In this document: positions 1-8,119 of the stretch, piece after piece
Numbering within the stretch: the stretch's first letter is position 1
Layout: every line of letters begins with the position of its first letter
Assembly (NCBI GenBank): GCA_902565645.1
Contig: CACFFJ010000007.1
Coordinates: 1-47,418, forward strand
DNA: 47,418 nucleotides
DNA from: an uncultured Candidatus Actinomarina sp.
GTDB taxonomy: Bacteria; Actinomycetota; Acidimicrobiia; Actinomarinales; Actinomarinaceae
Direction: 5' to 3'
Translations under genes and position numbers: made by a program
The notes under the pieces: model-generated
What the model was told of the DNA's origin: nothing
The model's database searches: none
The model's input: only the letters and a program-made list of their open reading frames with translations

Positions 1-1
1 A

Positions 2-3000
2 AGAAGTTTCGATAAAGCTTTAAAAAAAGCAAAATTTTATCAGTCTATATTTGGAGAAGAAAAATTTTACATTGAATTACATAATCACGGGATAGAGCAA
101 CAAAAAATTATTTTACCTGATTTAATTAAAATATCTCATGAGATTGGAGCACCATTAGTAGCAACAAATGATTCTCATTATGTCAATCCTGAAGACTCAT
201 CAGCACACGATGCTTTATTATGTGTTCAAACTAATGCAACCTTGGATGATGAAAATAGATTTAGCTTTGATGGTTCAGGGTATTATGTTAAATCATCAGA
301 AGAGATGAGAAAGTTATTTCCGCAAAATAAATATCCAGATGCTTGTGATAATACTATTAAAATTGCTGAAAAAATAGATTATAGTTTTGATTCCCCTAAG
401 TATCATTTACCTGACTTTCCTGTTCCAGAAAAAAATAAATCAATTGAGGAATTTCTCTATGAAAAAGTTCAAGAAGGTGCAAAAGAACTATATCCAAAAA
501 TTACTAAAGAGATCAAGGAAAGAATAGATTACGAATTAGAAGTTATTAATTCAATGGGATTTCCATCATATTTTTTAATAGTTGGTGACTTAATGAAATA
601 TGCGAAAAATAAAAATATTAGAACTGGTGCTGGTCGAGGATCTGCTGCTGGATCAATAGTCTCTTATTGTTTAGGAATAACCGGCATAGAGCCTATAAAA
701 TATGGTTTGCTATTTGAGAGATTTTTAAATAAAGGCAGGAAAGAATTACCAGATATAGATATGGATTTTGACGAAAGATACAGAAATAATGTTATCCAAT
801 ATGTAATTGACAAATATGGAAATGATAAGGTTGCACATATAATAACTTTTGCAACTATTAAAGCTAAACAGGCAATTAGGGATGCTGCAAGGGTTTTAGG
901 GCTACCATTTTCTTCAGGAGACAAAGTTGCTAAATTAATGCCTCCAATGATACTTGGTAATACAGCAACAATTACTGAGTGTTTGAAACTTGATGAAGAC
1001 AACAAAAGTGGTTACAGTAAAGAATTTTACTCCGCTTCTTCAGAATTGAGAAACCAATATAAAAACAACGAAGAAGTAAAAAAAATTATAGATATAGCAC
1101 TCGGTTTAGAAGGACTAAGAAGACAAGATGGTATCCATGCCGCTGCTGTGGTAATTTCCCCGGATATAATAACAAGCTTTTTACCAGTTCAGCAAAAAGG
1201 TAAAGAAGCCGAACTTGTTACTCAGTATGAGATGCATACAGTTGAGCAATTGGGTTTATTAAAAATGGATTTCCTTGGTTTAAGAAATCTTTCAATAATA
1301 GATAGAACTCTTGAATTAATTGGTAATTCAAAATTAGATATAGACAACGTTCCTTTGGATGATAAAAAAACATTTGATTTGTTTTCTGAAGGCAAAATGA
1401 CTGGTGTTTTTCAATTGGAAAGTAGGGTAGCTCAATCTACATCTAGGAATCTTAGGCCTAAAAAATTTGAAGATATCGTAGCTTTAGTTGCCTTAATAAG
1501 ACCAGGCCCACTAGGTGCCGGAATGCACAATGAATTTACAGATAGAGCTACTGGTAAAAAAGATATTGAGTATCTTCATAAAGACCTTGAGGAAATATTA
1601 TCAGAAACTTATGGAGTTATTTTGTATCAAGAACAAGTTATGCAGATAGCTCAAAAAGTAGCTGGTTTTGAGCTAGATGAAGCAGATGATTTAAGAAAAG
1701 CTATGGGCAAAAAGATACCAAAAGTTATGGAGAAACAGAGAATTAAATTTACTAATGGTGCTTTAAAAAAAGGTTATTCCGAACAGTTTTCAATAGAGTT
1801 ATTTGACCAAATTGCATATTTTGCTGGTTATGGATTCAATAAAAGCCATTCAGTTCCCTATGCACTTATTGCTTATCAAACAGCTTATTTAAAAGCTAAT
1901 TATCCAGCTGAATATATAGCTGCATGTTTAACTGCTGTAAAAAGAGACAAAGATAGAACAGCTGTGTTTTTATCTGAATCTAGAGAATTAGGTGTAAAAG
2001 TATCTACTCCTGATATAAATGAAAGCTTGGAAGATTTTTCTGTTAATAATAATGAAATTATATTTGGATTATCAGCTATAAGAAATGTAGGAGATGTAAC
2101 TGCAGAAAAAATAATCGAAGAGAGAAAAAAAGGAAAATTTGAATCAATAGAAGAATTTCTTTCAAGGATAGATTCTAGGTCACTTAATAAGCGTGGGGTT
2201 GAGGCGATGATACAAGGAGGTGCTTTTGATAAATTTGGATATCCCAGAAGAGGTATTTTTGAATCTATTACTGATCTAATTGAAGACGCAAAGGACTTAA
2301 GAAAAAATAATAAAAATTCTCAAGCGTCTTTGTTTGATGTTGACGAAAATATCCAAAATAAAACCAAAATTAAAAATATTGAATGGGATAAAAAAGAATT
2401 ATTAGATAGAGAAAGGGAAATGTTAGGATTTTTTGTAAGTGAAGACCCTCTTGAAGGATATGGTGAAGTTTTAAGATCGGATTCTTCCCATTCAATAATT
2501 GAATTATTAGATTATCGAGAAGATGAAGAAGTTAATGTAGTTATTTCTGGATTAGTATCTAATGTTCAAAAGAGAGTTTCAAGAAGAGGTAATCCTTGGA
2601 TTCAACTAGACCTACAAGAAACAACAGGCTCCGTTGGGGTTCTACTATTTAATAAATTAGTAGAAAAATACAATGCATCATTTGATGGTGAAACTTATAT
2701 TAAAGTAACTGGTACGTATGTAGGCGGTTCTGAAAATATTATAAGAGCCAGAGATATTGGGATAATAGAACCTTCTAAAATGATTAATGATTTAGATTCA
2801 AGTCCTTTAAGAATAACTGTATCTGAAAATGATTTAGATAAAAATAATTTAGTATTGTTAAAAGAATTACTACAAAAGCATCCAGGTAATTCAAAAGTAG
2901 AGCTGGAAGTTAACTCATCTGAGGGATCAAAATTATTAGAACTGAAGTCAATAAAGATTAAGAAAACTACAAAATTACGTAATGAAATAAATACTTTACT

Positions 3001-3010
3001 TTCCAACTAA
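2..3010 (+). CDS. dnaE: DNA polymerase III subunit alpha (5' partial; frame open to the window edge)
   Basis: The frame of ORF 242..3010 is open back to base 2 and encodes ...GAPLVATNDSHYVNPEDSSAHDALLCVQT..., the DnaE PHP-domain motif; then GAGRGSAAGSIVSYCLGIT, PDIDMDFDERYR, GFNKSHSVPYALIAYQTAYLKANYPAEY. The TTG at 242 is not the true start. Confidence 0.97.
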   Translation, partial: RSFDKALKKAKFYQSIFGEEKFYIELHNHGIEQQKIILPDLIKISHEIGAPLVATNDSHYVNPEDSSAHDALLCVQTNATLDDENRFSFDGSGYYVKSSEEMRKLFPQNKYPDACDNTIKIAEKIDYSFDSPKYHLPDFPVPEKNKSIEEFLYEKVQEGAKELYPKITKEIKERIDYELEVINSMGFPSYFLIVGDLMKYAKNKNIRTGAGRGSAAGSIVSYCLGITGIEPIKYGLLFERFLNKGRKELPDIDMDFDERYRNNVIQYVIDKYGNDKVAHIITFATIKAKQAIRDAARVLGLPFSSGDKVAKLMPPMILGNTATITECLKLDEDNKSGYSKEFYSASSELRNQYKNNEEVKKIIDIALGLEGLRRQDGIHAAAVVISPDIITSFLPVQQKGKEAELVTQYEMHTVEQLGLLKMDFLGLRNLSIIDRTLELIGNSKLDIDNVPLDDKKTFDLFSEGKMTGVFQLESRVAQSTSRNLRPKKFEDIVALVALIRPGPLGAGMHNEFTDRATGKKDIEYLHKDLEEILSETYGVILYQEQVMQIAQKVAGFELDEADDLRKAMGKKIPKVMEKQRIKFTNGALKKGYSEQFSIELFDQIAYFAGYGFNKSHSVPYALIAYQTAYLKANYPAEYIAACLTAVKRDKDRTAVFLSESRELGVKVSTPDINESLEDFSVNNNEIIFGLSAIRNVGDVTAEKIIEERKKGKFESIEEFLSRIDSRSLNKRGVEAMIQGGAFDKFGYPRRGIFESITDLIEDAKDLRKNNKNSQASLFDVDENIQNKTKIKNIEWDKKELLDREREMLGFFVSEDPLEGYGEVLRSDSSHSIIELLDYREDEEVNVVISGLVSNVQKRVSRRGNPWIQLDLQETTGSVGVLLFNKLVEKYNASFDGETYIKVTGTYVGGSENIIRARDIGIIEPSKMINDLDSSPLRITVSENDLDKNNLVLLKELLQKHPGNSKVELEVNSSEGSKLLELKSIKIKKTTKLRNEINTLLSN

Positions 3011-3023
3011 TTAGAATTTAATT

Positions 3024-3233
3024 ATGTTATTTGATGTTAGTGAATTTCAAGAAAGATATAAAAAAAGAGCTGAAGCAGTTAAAAGTAGAGGTATGCCTCC
3101 AATTGGTGGAGAAGAGAGGTTGGCTTTTATTAAGAAAGCTGAAGAAGATTATCAAGATTATATGATTATTGCAGAATCAGAATATGAAGTTGCAAATGAT
3201 TATTTAATATTTAAATACAAGTTGGATAGTTAA
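3024..3233 (+). CDS. small hypothetical protein (69 aa)
   Basis: ORF directly downstream of dnaE; overlaps the thyX 3' end by 4 bp; no recognised domain. Confidence 0.6.
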   Translation: MLFDVSEFQERYKKRAEAVKSRGMPPIGGEERLAFIKKAEEDYQDYMIIAESEYEVANDYLIFKYKLDS

Positions 3234-3892
3234 TTTAAATTTTCACCCATAGGAAAAATAGTATTAATTACTTCGGCACAAGCTTTGGCTATCTCCATGT
3301 GTTCTTTCTGGGTACCATTAGCTCCCCTTAATTGGATATAATGGATCCAACTTCTTAGAGTTCCATTCATATAAAGTCTACTAACGGTATTTCCTTCAGG
3401 TAATACAGATCTTGCTTGTTCTTTAGCTATTCCAGTTTCTATTGCCCAGTTATATGCATTAATTGCCAAATTAATTACTTCTTCTTGTTTTTCATTCCAT
3501 AATTTAATAATTTCTGAATCAGTTGTTTCAATTGAATTTTGTCTATTTTTTGGATCTTGTAATCTTGCTTGCCTAGTTACGAATTCCAAATCTTTTACTG
3601 GATTTGCGTATCTTTGACTAAATTCTTGAAAACTAAAAGATCTGTGTCTTAATATTTGCCTAGCAATGTCTCTTGTTGTCTCAATCTCAAGGCAAGCACT
3701 AACCATTTCAAGAGGTGACCAATGAGCATTTTTGATTAAATATTTAATTAGTTTTTCGCTAGTTTCAGTATTTAATTGGTTTGATGGATTTGAAACTCTT
3801 GCACAAAATGCAACTAACTCTTGAGCATCATTTATACCTTCACTAGAAATATCTTCTGTAGGTGTAGAATAACTTATTAATTTTACTTTCAT
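3230..3892 (-). CDS. thyX: flavin-dependent thymidylate synthase ThyX
   Basis: ThyX signature RHRSFSFQEFSQRYA (RHRx7S), plus NAHWSPLEM. Confidence 0.95.
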   Translation of the reverse strand: MKVKLISYSTPTEDISSEGINDAQELVAFCARVSNPSNQLNTETSEKLIKYLIKNAHWSPLEMVSACLEIETTRDIARQILRHRSFSFQEFSQRYANPVKDLEFVTRQARLQDPKNRQNSIETTDSEIIKLWNEKQEEVINLAINAYNWAIETGIAKEQARSVLPEGNTVSRLYMNGTLRSWIHYIQLRGANGTQKEHMEIAKACAEVINTIFPMGENLN

Positions 3893-3899
3893 TTATGTA

Positions 3900-3905
3900 A
3901 CTATA
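3900..3905 (-). promoter_or_regulatory. putative -10 hexamer TATAGT, 7 nt before thyX ATG
   Basis: Minus-strand sequence TATAGT-TACATAA-ATG. Confidence 0.5.
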
Positions 3906-3921
3906 TTAAAATAAAAAAAAT

Positions 3922-4185
3922 ATGTTTTTATTAAGATTGATTGTTTTTTTAATACTGGTCTCGGTTATTTTAATTTTAGGATTTCCATTATTTTTAATTT
4001 ATGATCTTTCAAATGGTGGAAATATTTTTGGTATTTGTGAAGACTTATCAACTTGTGTTATACCAATATCTGAAGGACCAAAACTGTTAGTTTTCTTAAT
4101 AGGATCTTTCTTTTTATTGGTATTGTTACTTCGATTAATAATGCTTCTTGTTAATAAGTATCAAAAGGTAGATACTATTCTTTGA
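3922..4185 (+). CDS. small membrane protein (87 aa, about 2 TM)
   Basis: ORF with two hydrophobic segments; 3' end overlaps the convergent gene by 11 bp. Confidence 0.5.
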   Translation: MFLLRLIVFLILVSVILILGFPLFLIYDLSNGGNIFGICEDLSTCVIPISEGPKLLVFLIGSFFLLVLLLRLIMLLVNKYQKVDTIL

Positions 4186-5002
4186 TTACAAAATAAATTG
4201 AAAATAAAACAATTCCTACACCTATCCAATTAGTTATATTTAATACTTCTTCAACATAAAATACGCCAATCAAAAGAGCAAAGACACCCTCTAAACCAAA
4301 AAGCAAAGATGCAGTAGAAGCATTAATTATTCTCTGACCAAAGAGCTGTAAGTAGAATGCACAAAAATTTACAATAAATCCTAAAAACAATATAGGTAAA
4401 ATAAACTCAAAGCTATTTGGTATTTCATTATATGTTAAAAATGGAAGACATAAGGTTGCTCCTAAAATTGATTGGATAAACATTAACTGAGAGATATTCT
4501 TTCCTTTAATATATCTTTCAACCATTACGATGTGTAATGCATACCCTGAAGCACAAATTAAAGTAAACAAGTTTCCAAATAATTGGTCTATGTTATTTGA
4601 AGCGATTAAGAAAATACCTAAAAATCCAGTTAAAGAAGCAATATAGTTTTTTCTTTGTATTTCTGATTTATTAATTAATTTTGAAAAAATAGGTGTAAGC
4701 ACGATGTAAAAACCAGTTACTATTCCTGAATTAATTGTAGATGTTGTAAGAAGCCCTTGAGTTTGAGTTATGTATCCTATCCATAGAAAAATACCCATTA
4801 ATATTCCAGGTTTGATAATTTCCCTTTGAGGAATTCCACCTGAAAATAAAAACAAAATAGATGCAATTAAATACCTTAAAAAAACTACGGTAGTTGGAGA
4901 TAAGTCCTCTAATAAATTTTTTACAATAATAAATGTAGAGCCAAACAATAAAGCTGCCAGTATTAAGGCATTTATTGCTAGAAGTTTTTTATTCTTAAAC
5001 AT
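4175..5002 (-). CDS. DMT/EamA-family transporter
   Basis: About 10 hydrophobic segments; LLFGSTFIIVKNLLEDLSPTTVVFLRYLIASI is typical of EamA. Confidence 0.85.
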   Translation of the reverse strand: MFKNKKLLAINALILAALLFGSTFIIVKNLLEDLSPTTVVFLRYLIASILFLFSGGIPQREIIKPGILMGIFLWIGYITQTQGLLTTSTINSGIVTGFYIVLTPIFSKLINKSEIQRKNYIASLTGFLGIFLIASNNIDQLFGNLFTLICASGYALHIVMVERYIKGKNISQLMFIQSILGATLCLPFLTYNEIPNSFEFILPILFLGFIVNFCAFYLQLFGQRIINASTASLLFGLEGVFALLIGVFYVEEVLNITNWIGVGIVLFSIYFVIKE

Positions 5003-5030
5003 GCGAATAAGTGAACATTAATATATTGTA

Positions 5031-5036
5031 TAAAAT
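5031..5036 (+). promoter_or_regulatory. putative -10 hexamer TAAAAT, 6 nt before nth ATG
   Basis: TAAAAT-AATTAT-ATG. Confidence 0.4.
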
Positions 5037-5042
5037 AATTAT

Positions 5043-5675
5043 ATGAAAAAACAAGTTAAGGTAAAAGAGATCCAAGAAATATTAGATAAAATATACCCGA
5101 AACCACCTGTTCCATTGAAACATAAAGATCCCTTTACTCTTTTAATTGCTGTTTTATTGTCTGCTCGATGTACAGATAAAAAAGTAAACGAAGTGACTCC
5201 TGATTTATTTAAATTAGCAGACAATCCAGATGAAATGGCATTAAAAAGTGTACATAAAGTTCGTGAAATTATTAAGCCTTGTGGCTTATCGCCTCAAAAA
5301 TCAAAAGCAATAGTGGGTTTATCTAAAATTCTTGTTAATAAGTATGATTCTGTTGTTCCTGACAATTTTGAACAACTAGAGGAATTACCAGGTGTTGGCC
5401 ACAAAACTGCTTCAGTTGTGATGAGCCAAGCATTTGGAGTTCCTGCATTTCCTGTAGATACACATATTCACCGTTTAGCATGGAGATGGGCATTGTCGAC
5501 AAGGAAAAGCGTTGAAAGAACTGAAAAAGATTTAAAACGTTTATTTCCTGAGGAATCTTGGAATAAGCTGCATTTACAAATGATCTATTTTGGTCGTGAG
5601 TATTGCCCAGCAATATCTCATAAAAGGAACTTATGCCCTATTTGCAGCAAATACGGTCGTAAAGGGATTAAGTAA
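5043..5675 (+). CDS. nth: endonuclease III (incomplete C-terminal FeS cysteine motif)
   Basis: HhH motif LEELPGVGHKTASVV, catalytic-region VDTHIHRLAWR; C-terminus EYCPAISHKRNLCPICSKYGRKGIK. Confidence 0.92.
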   Translation: MKKQVKVKEIQEILDKIYPKPPVPLKHKDPFTLLIAVLLSARCTDKKVNEVTPDLFKLADNPDEMALKSVHKVREIIKPCGLSPQKSKAIVGLSKILVNKYDSVVPDNFEQLEELPGVGHKTASVVMSQAFGVPAFPVDTHIHRLAWRWALSTRKSVERTEKDLKRLFPEESWNKLHLQMIYFGREYCPAISHKRNLCPICSKYGRKGIK

Positions 5676-5676
5676 G

Positions 5677-6384
5677 ATGGAAATTAATTTAACAATAGCA
5701 TTTATATTTGGTGGATTATCTTTTTTTTCACCATGTGTCCTTCCTTTAGTTCCTGGTTATCTAGCAATATTTTCAGATATAGAAAAAAATATAAGAATCC
5801 GTTTGATTGGATCAATACAATTTACATTTGGATTTACATTAGTATTTATTTCACTAGCTGCAATTGCTACAAATATTGGTTCATTTTTTTCTAGAAATTC
5901 TCAGTCACTATCGATGGTTAGTGGTTTAGTTATAATTGTATTTGGATTAATTCTTTTCTTTCCAAATCTAAATCAAAGATACTTTTACAGTGCAAATTAT
6001 GTCGATTTGAATAAATATAAAAATTATAAAAATTTTATTTTAGGATTAACCTTTGCTTTTGGATTTACACCATGCATCGGACCAGTTTTGGGAGCGCTAC
6101 TTACATTATCGTCTAATACTCAAACAGTAAATGAGGGAGTCTTTCTATTAACTGCATACTCACTTGGTTTAGCAATTCCATTCATTTCAATGCCTATACT
6201 TACTACAAAAATAAACCTTAAGGGCAAACTTTTTACAATTTTTCAGCAATATTCAAATAAAATATCTGGGAGTATCTTAATAATTATAGGATTACTAATT
6301 TTCTCAGACAGAATGTATCTTCTTGCTTCTTTATTCCAAGATTTATTTATTTATTTAAAACTTGATTGGTTAAGTAAAATATAA
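5677..6384 (+). CDS. ccdA: cytochrome c biogenesis protein CcdA family (thiol-disulfide transmembrane carrier)
   Basis: FFSPCVLPLVPGYL and FGFTPCIGPVLGALLTL motifs. Start revised from 5590 to ATG 5677 because the upstream part overlaps nth. Confidence 0.88.
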   Translation: MEINLTIAFIFGGLSFFSPCVLPLVPGYLAIFSDIEKNIRIRLIGSIQFTFGFTLVFISLAAIATNIGSFFSRNSQSLSMVSGLVIIVFGLILFFPNLNQRYFYSANYVDLNKYKNYKNFILGLTFAFGFTPCIGPVLGALLTLSSNTQTVNEGVFLLTAYSLGLAIPFISMPILTTKINLKGKLFTIFQQYSNKISGSILIIIGLLIFSDRMYLLASLFQDLFIYLKLDWLSKI

Positions 6385-6386
6385 TA

Positions 6387-6953
6387 ATGAATTACATAAA
6401 AATAGATAAAGTCTTAACTTTTAGAGGTGAGGATACAATTTCATTTTTAGATTCACTAATATCTAATGAATTTGTTGAAGGAAAAATTATTCCATCATTT
6501 TTGTTATTTCCTGATGGAAAGATAAACTATTGGTTTTTAGCTGAAAAACAAATAGAAGCAGTAAATATATACCAAAATCATGAAGAATTATTAAAAATTA
6601 AAGAAACTTTTGAGAAATATAAAATAAGAATTAAATGTGAGATAGAAATTAAAGAAATAGATTTTTACCTAAAAATCAATCCAGATACATTTGAAATAGG
6701 ATTTGTGGAAAACTATCAAGGTAATGATTTATTTACTTGGAATGAGGTCAGTTTAAATACTGAACTTCCAACATCAGAAATAATAGAAAGTGGATTATTA
6801 CCTAATGAAACTAAATGGCTTTTAACGTTTCTTAATTTTGAAAAAGGATGTTTCCTCGGACAAGAACCAGTTTCAAGAGTAAATTTCAGAGGAAGGCCAC
6901 GTAGAAAACTTATAACAAATAAAGATGGTGTTCAAGAATTTATTAAAATTTAA
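6387..6953 (+). CDS. YgfZ/GcvT-like folate-binding protein (short)
   Basis: KGCFLGQEPVSRVNFRGRPRRKL matches the YgfZ K-G-C-x-x-G-Q-E signature. Confidence 0.8.
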   Translation: MNYIKIDKVLTFRGEDTISFLDSLISNEFVEGKIIPSFLLFPDGKINYWFLAEKQIEAVNIYQNHEELLKIKETFEKYKIRIKCEIEIKEIDFYLKINPDTFEIGFVENYQGNDLFTWNEVSLNTELPTSEIIESGLLPNETKWLLTFLNFEKGCFLGQEPVSRVNFRGRPRRKLITNKDGVQEFIKI

Positions 6954-6957
6954 TAAA

Positions 6958-7554
6958 TTACAAACTAAATATTGCACCTTTATCGTATCGCTCTAAAGCA
7001 AACTGTACGATTGGTCCTACTGATAAAACCATTATTATAGTTCCATATCCATATGAACCTCCAAGCAATACACCAATTATGAAAGCTGTAAAATCAATTG
7101 CAATTCTTGTAGACCTAATACTAGGTCCCATTCTCGAAATTCCTGTCATGATTCCATCCCTTGGTCCCGGACCAAGCCCAGAACCTATGTATATCCCTAC
7201 ACCCATGGCGAAAACAACAGTACCAAAATATAAATATAAATGTCTAAGCCAAAATAAGTCAGGAGTTGGTAAGAAATACATAGTCAAATCAATTACATTA
7301 CCAATTGTAAGTATGTTAATTATTGTTCCAATGAAAGGCTTTTGTTTTAAAGGAATCCATCCTAAGAGTAAAATAAATCCTGTAATTACTCCAGCAAATC
7401 CAATCTTAACATTTATTAATTTACTAAATCCATCGTGAAATACATCCCAAGAGTTCAATCCTAATTTAGCCTCGATGGTAAACGCAAGCCCGAAACCACA
7501 TAAGAACAAACCAAACAATAATTGAGGCAGTCTCTCCAAAATTTGTTTATTCAT
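6958..7554 (-). CDS. YczE/YitT-like integral membrane protein
   Basis: AKLGLNSWDVFHDGFSK and GSGLGPGPRDGIMTGIS motifs. Confidence 0.75.
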   Translation of the reverse strand: MNKQILERLPQLLFGLFLCGFGLAFTIEAKLGLNSWDVFHDGFSKLINVKIGFAGVITGFILLLGWIPLKQKPFIGTIINILTIGNVIDLTMYFLPTPDLFWLRHLYLYFGTVVFAMGVGIYIGSGLGPGPRDGIMTGISRMGPSIRSTRIAIDFTAFIIGVLLGGSYGYGTIIMVLSVGPIVQFALERYDKGAIFSL

Positions 7555-7936
7555 TGCTACTAAATATTTCTTCTAAAACGTTTATATTTTCAGGACATAA
7601 TTCATAAATAGACTGAAATCTAATAATTGGAATTATTCTGTCATCATTTTGTACATCTTTACCATTTGAAGTAAGTATGTTTTGAATTGAAAATATAGAT
7701 GTTTTTTGACTTACCCAATTTTTTGTGTCATTACATACAGATTTACCTATTATAATTAAAATTTCATCGCTAAGTTCACTTAGAGTATTATCAGCATCTG
7801 ATATACGTAATTGTTCTATGTAGCTATCACCAAAATCCTCGGAAGAAGAAATTGAATAAACTATAATTGCTGTTGCAAAAATAATAAATACTAGGAATCC
7901 AGTTTTTGATATATTATTCACTACTTCATTATTCAC
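7547..7936 (-). CDS. hypothetical single-TM protein
   Basis: ORF 7547..7996 trimmed to GTG 7936 because the ATG at 7996 lies inside the tRNA gene; N-terminal TM segment TGFLVFIIFATAIIVYSI. Confidence 0.5.
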   Translation of the reverse strand: MNNEVVNNISKTGFLVFIIFATAIIVYSISSSEDFGDSYIEQLRISDADNTLSELSDEILIIIGKSVCNDTKNWVSQKTSIFSIQNILTSNGKDVQNDDRIIPIIRFQSIYELCPENINVLEEIFSSNE

Positions 7937-7970
7937 TTGATTGATATTTAAATCTAGTAAAAATAAAAGT

Positions 7971-8051
7971 ACCCGGAGGGGGAGTCGAACCCCCACATCC
8001 GAAGATACTGGATTTTGAATCCAGCGCGTCTGCCAATTCCGCCATCCGGGC
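7971..8051 (-). tRNA. tRNA-Leu (anticodon CAA)
   Basis: GCCCGGATGGCGGAATTGGCAGACGCGCTGGATTCAAAATCCAGTATCTTCGGATGTGGGGGTTCGACTCCCCCTCCGGGT; anticodon stem CTGGA/TCCAG, loop TTCAAAA, class II variable arm ATC-TTCG-GAT, T arm GGGGGTTCGACTCCCCC. Confidence 0.95.
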
Positions 8052-8107
8052 TTATTTAATGAGTATATTTGATATATCCAAAAATGAGAGAATTTATTTT
8101 TTAAGTT

Positions 8108-8113
8108 TACAAT
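8108..8113 (+). promoter_or_regulatory. putative -10 hexamer TACAAT, 6 nt before polA ATG
   Basis: TACAAT-GGTTTA-ATG. Confidence 0.5.
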
Positions 8114-8119
8114 GGTTTA

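Noticed and set aside
664-1005. Antisense ORF over dnaE (113 aa)
   Set aside because: Fully overlapped by dnaE conserved motifs; no domain signal.
7079-7438. 119-aa plus-strand ORF over the YczE-like gene
   Set aside because: The minus-strand frame has conserved membrane protein motifs; this one does not.
7937-7996. Upstream ATG extension of the 149-aa ORF
   Set aside because: The ATG lies inside tRNA-Leu(CAA); GTG 7936 is a better start.
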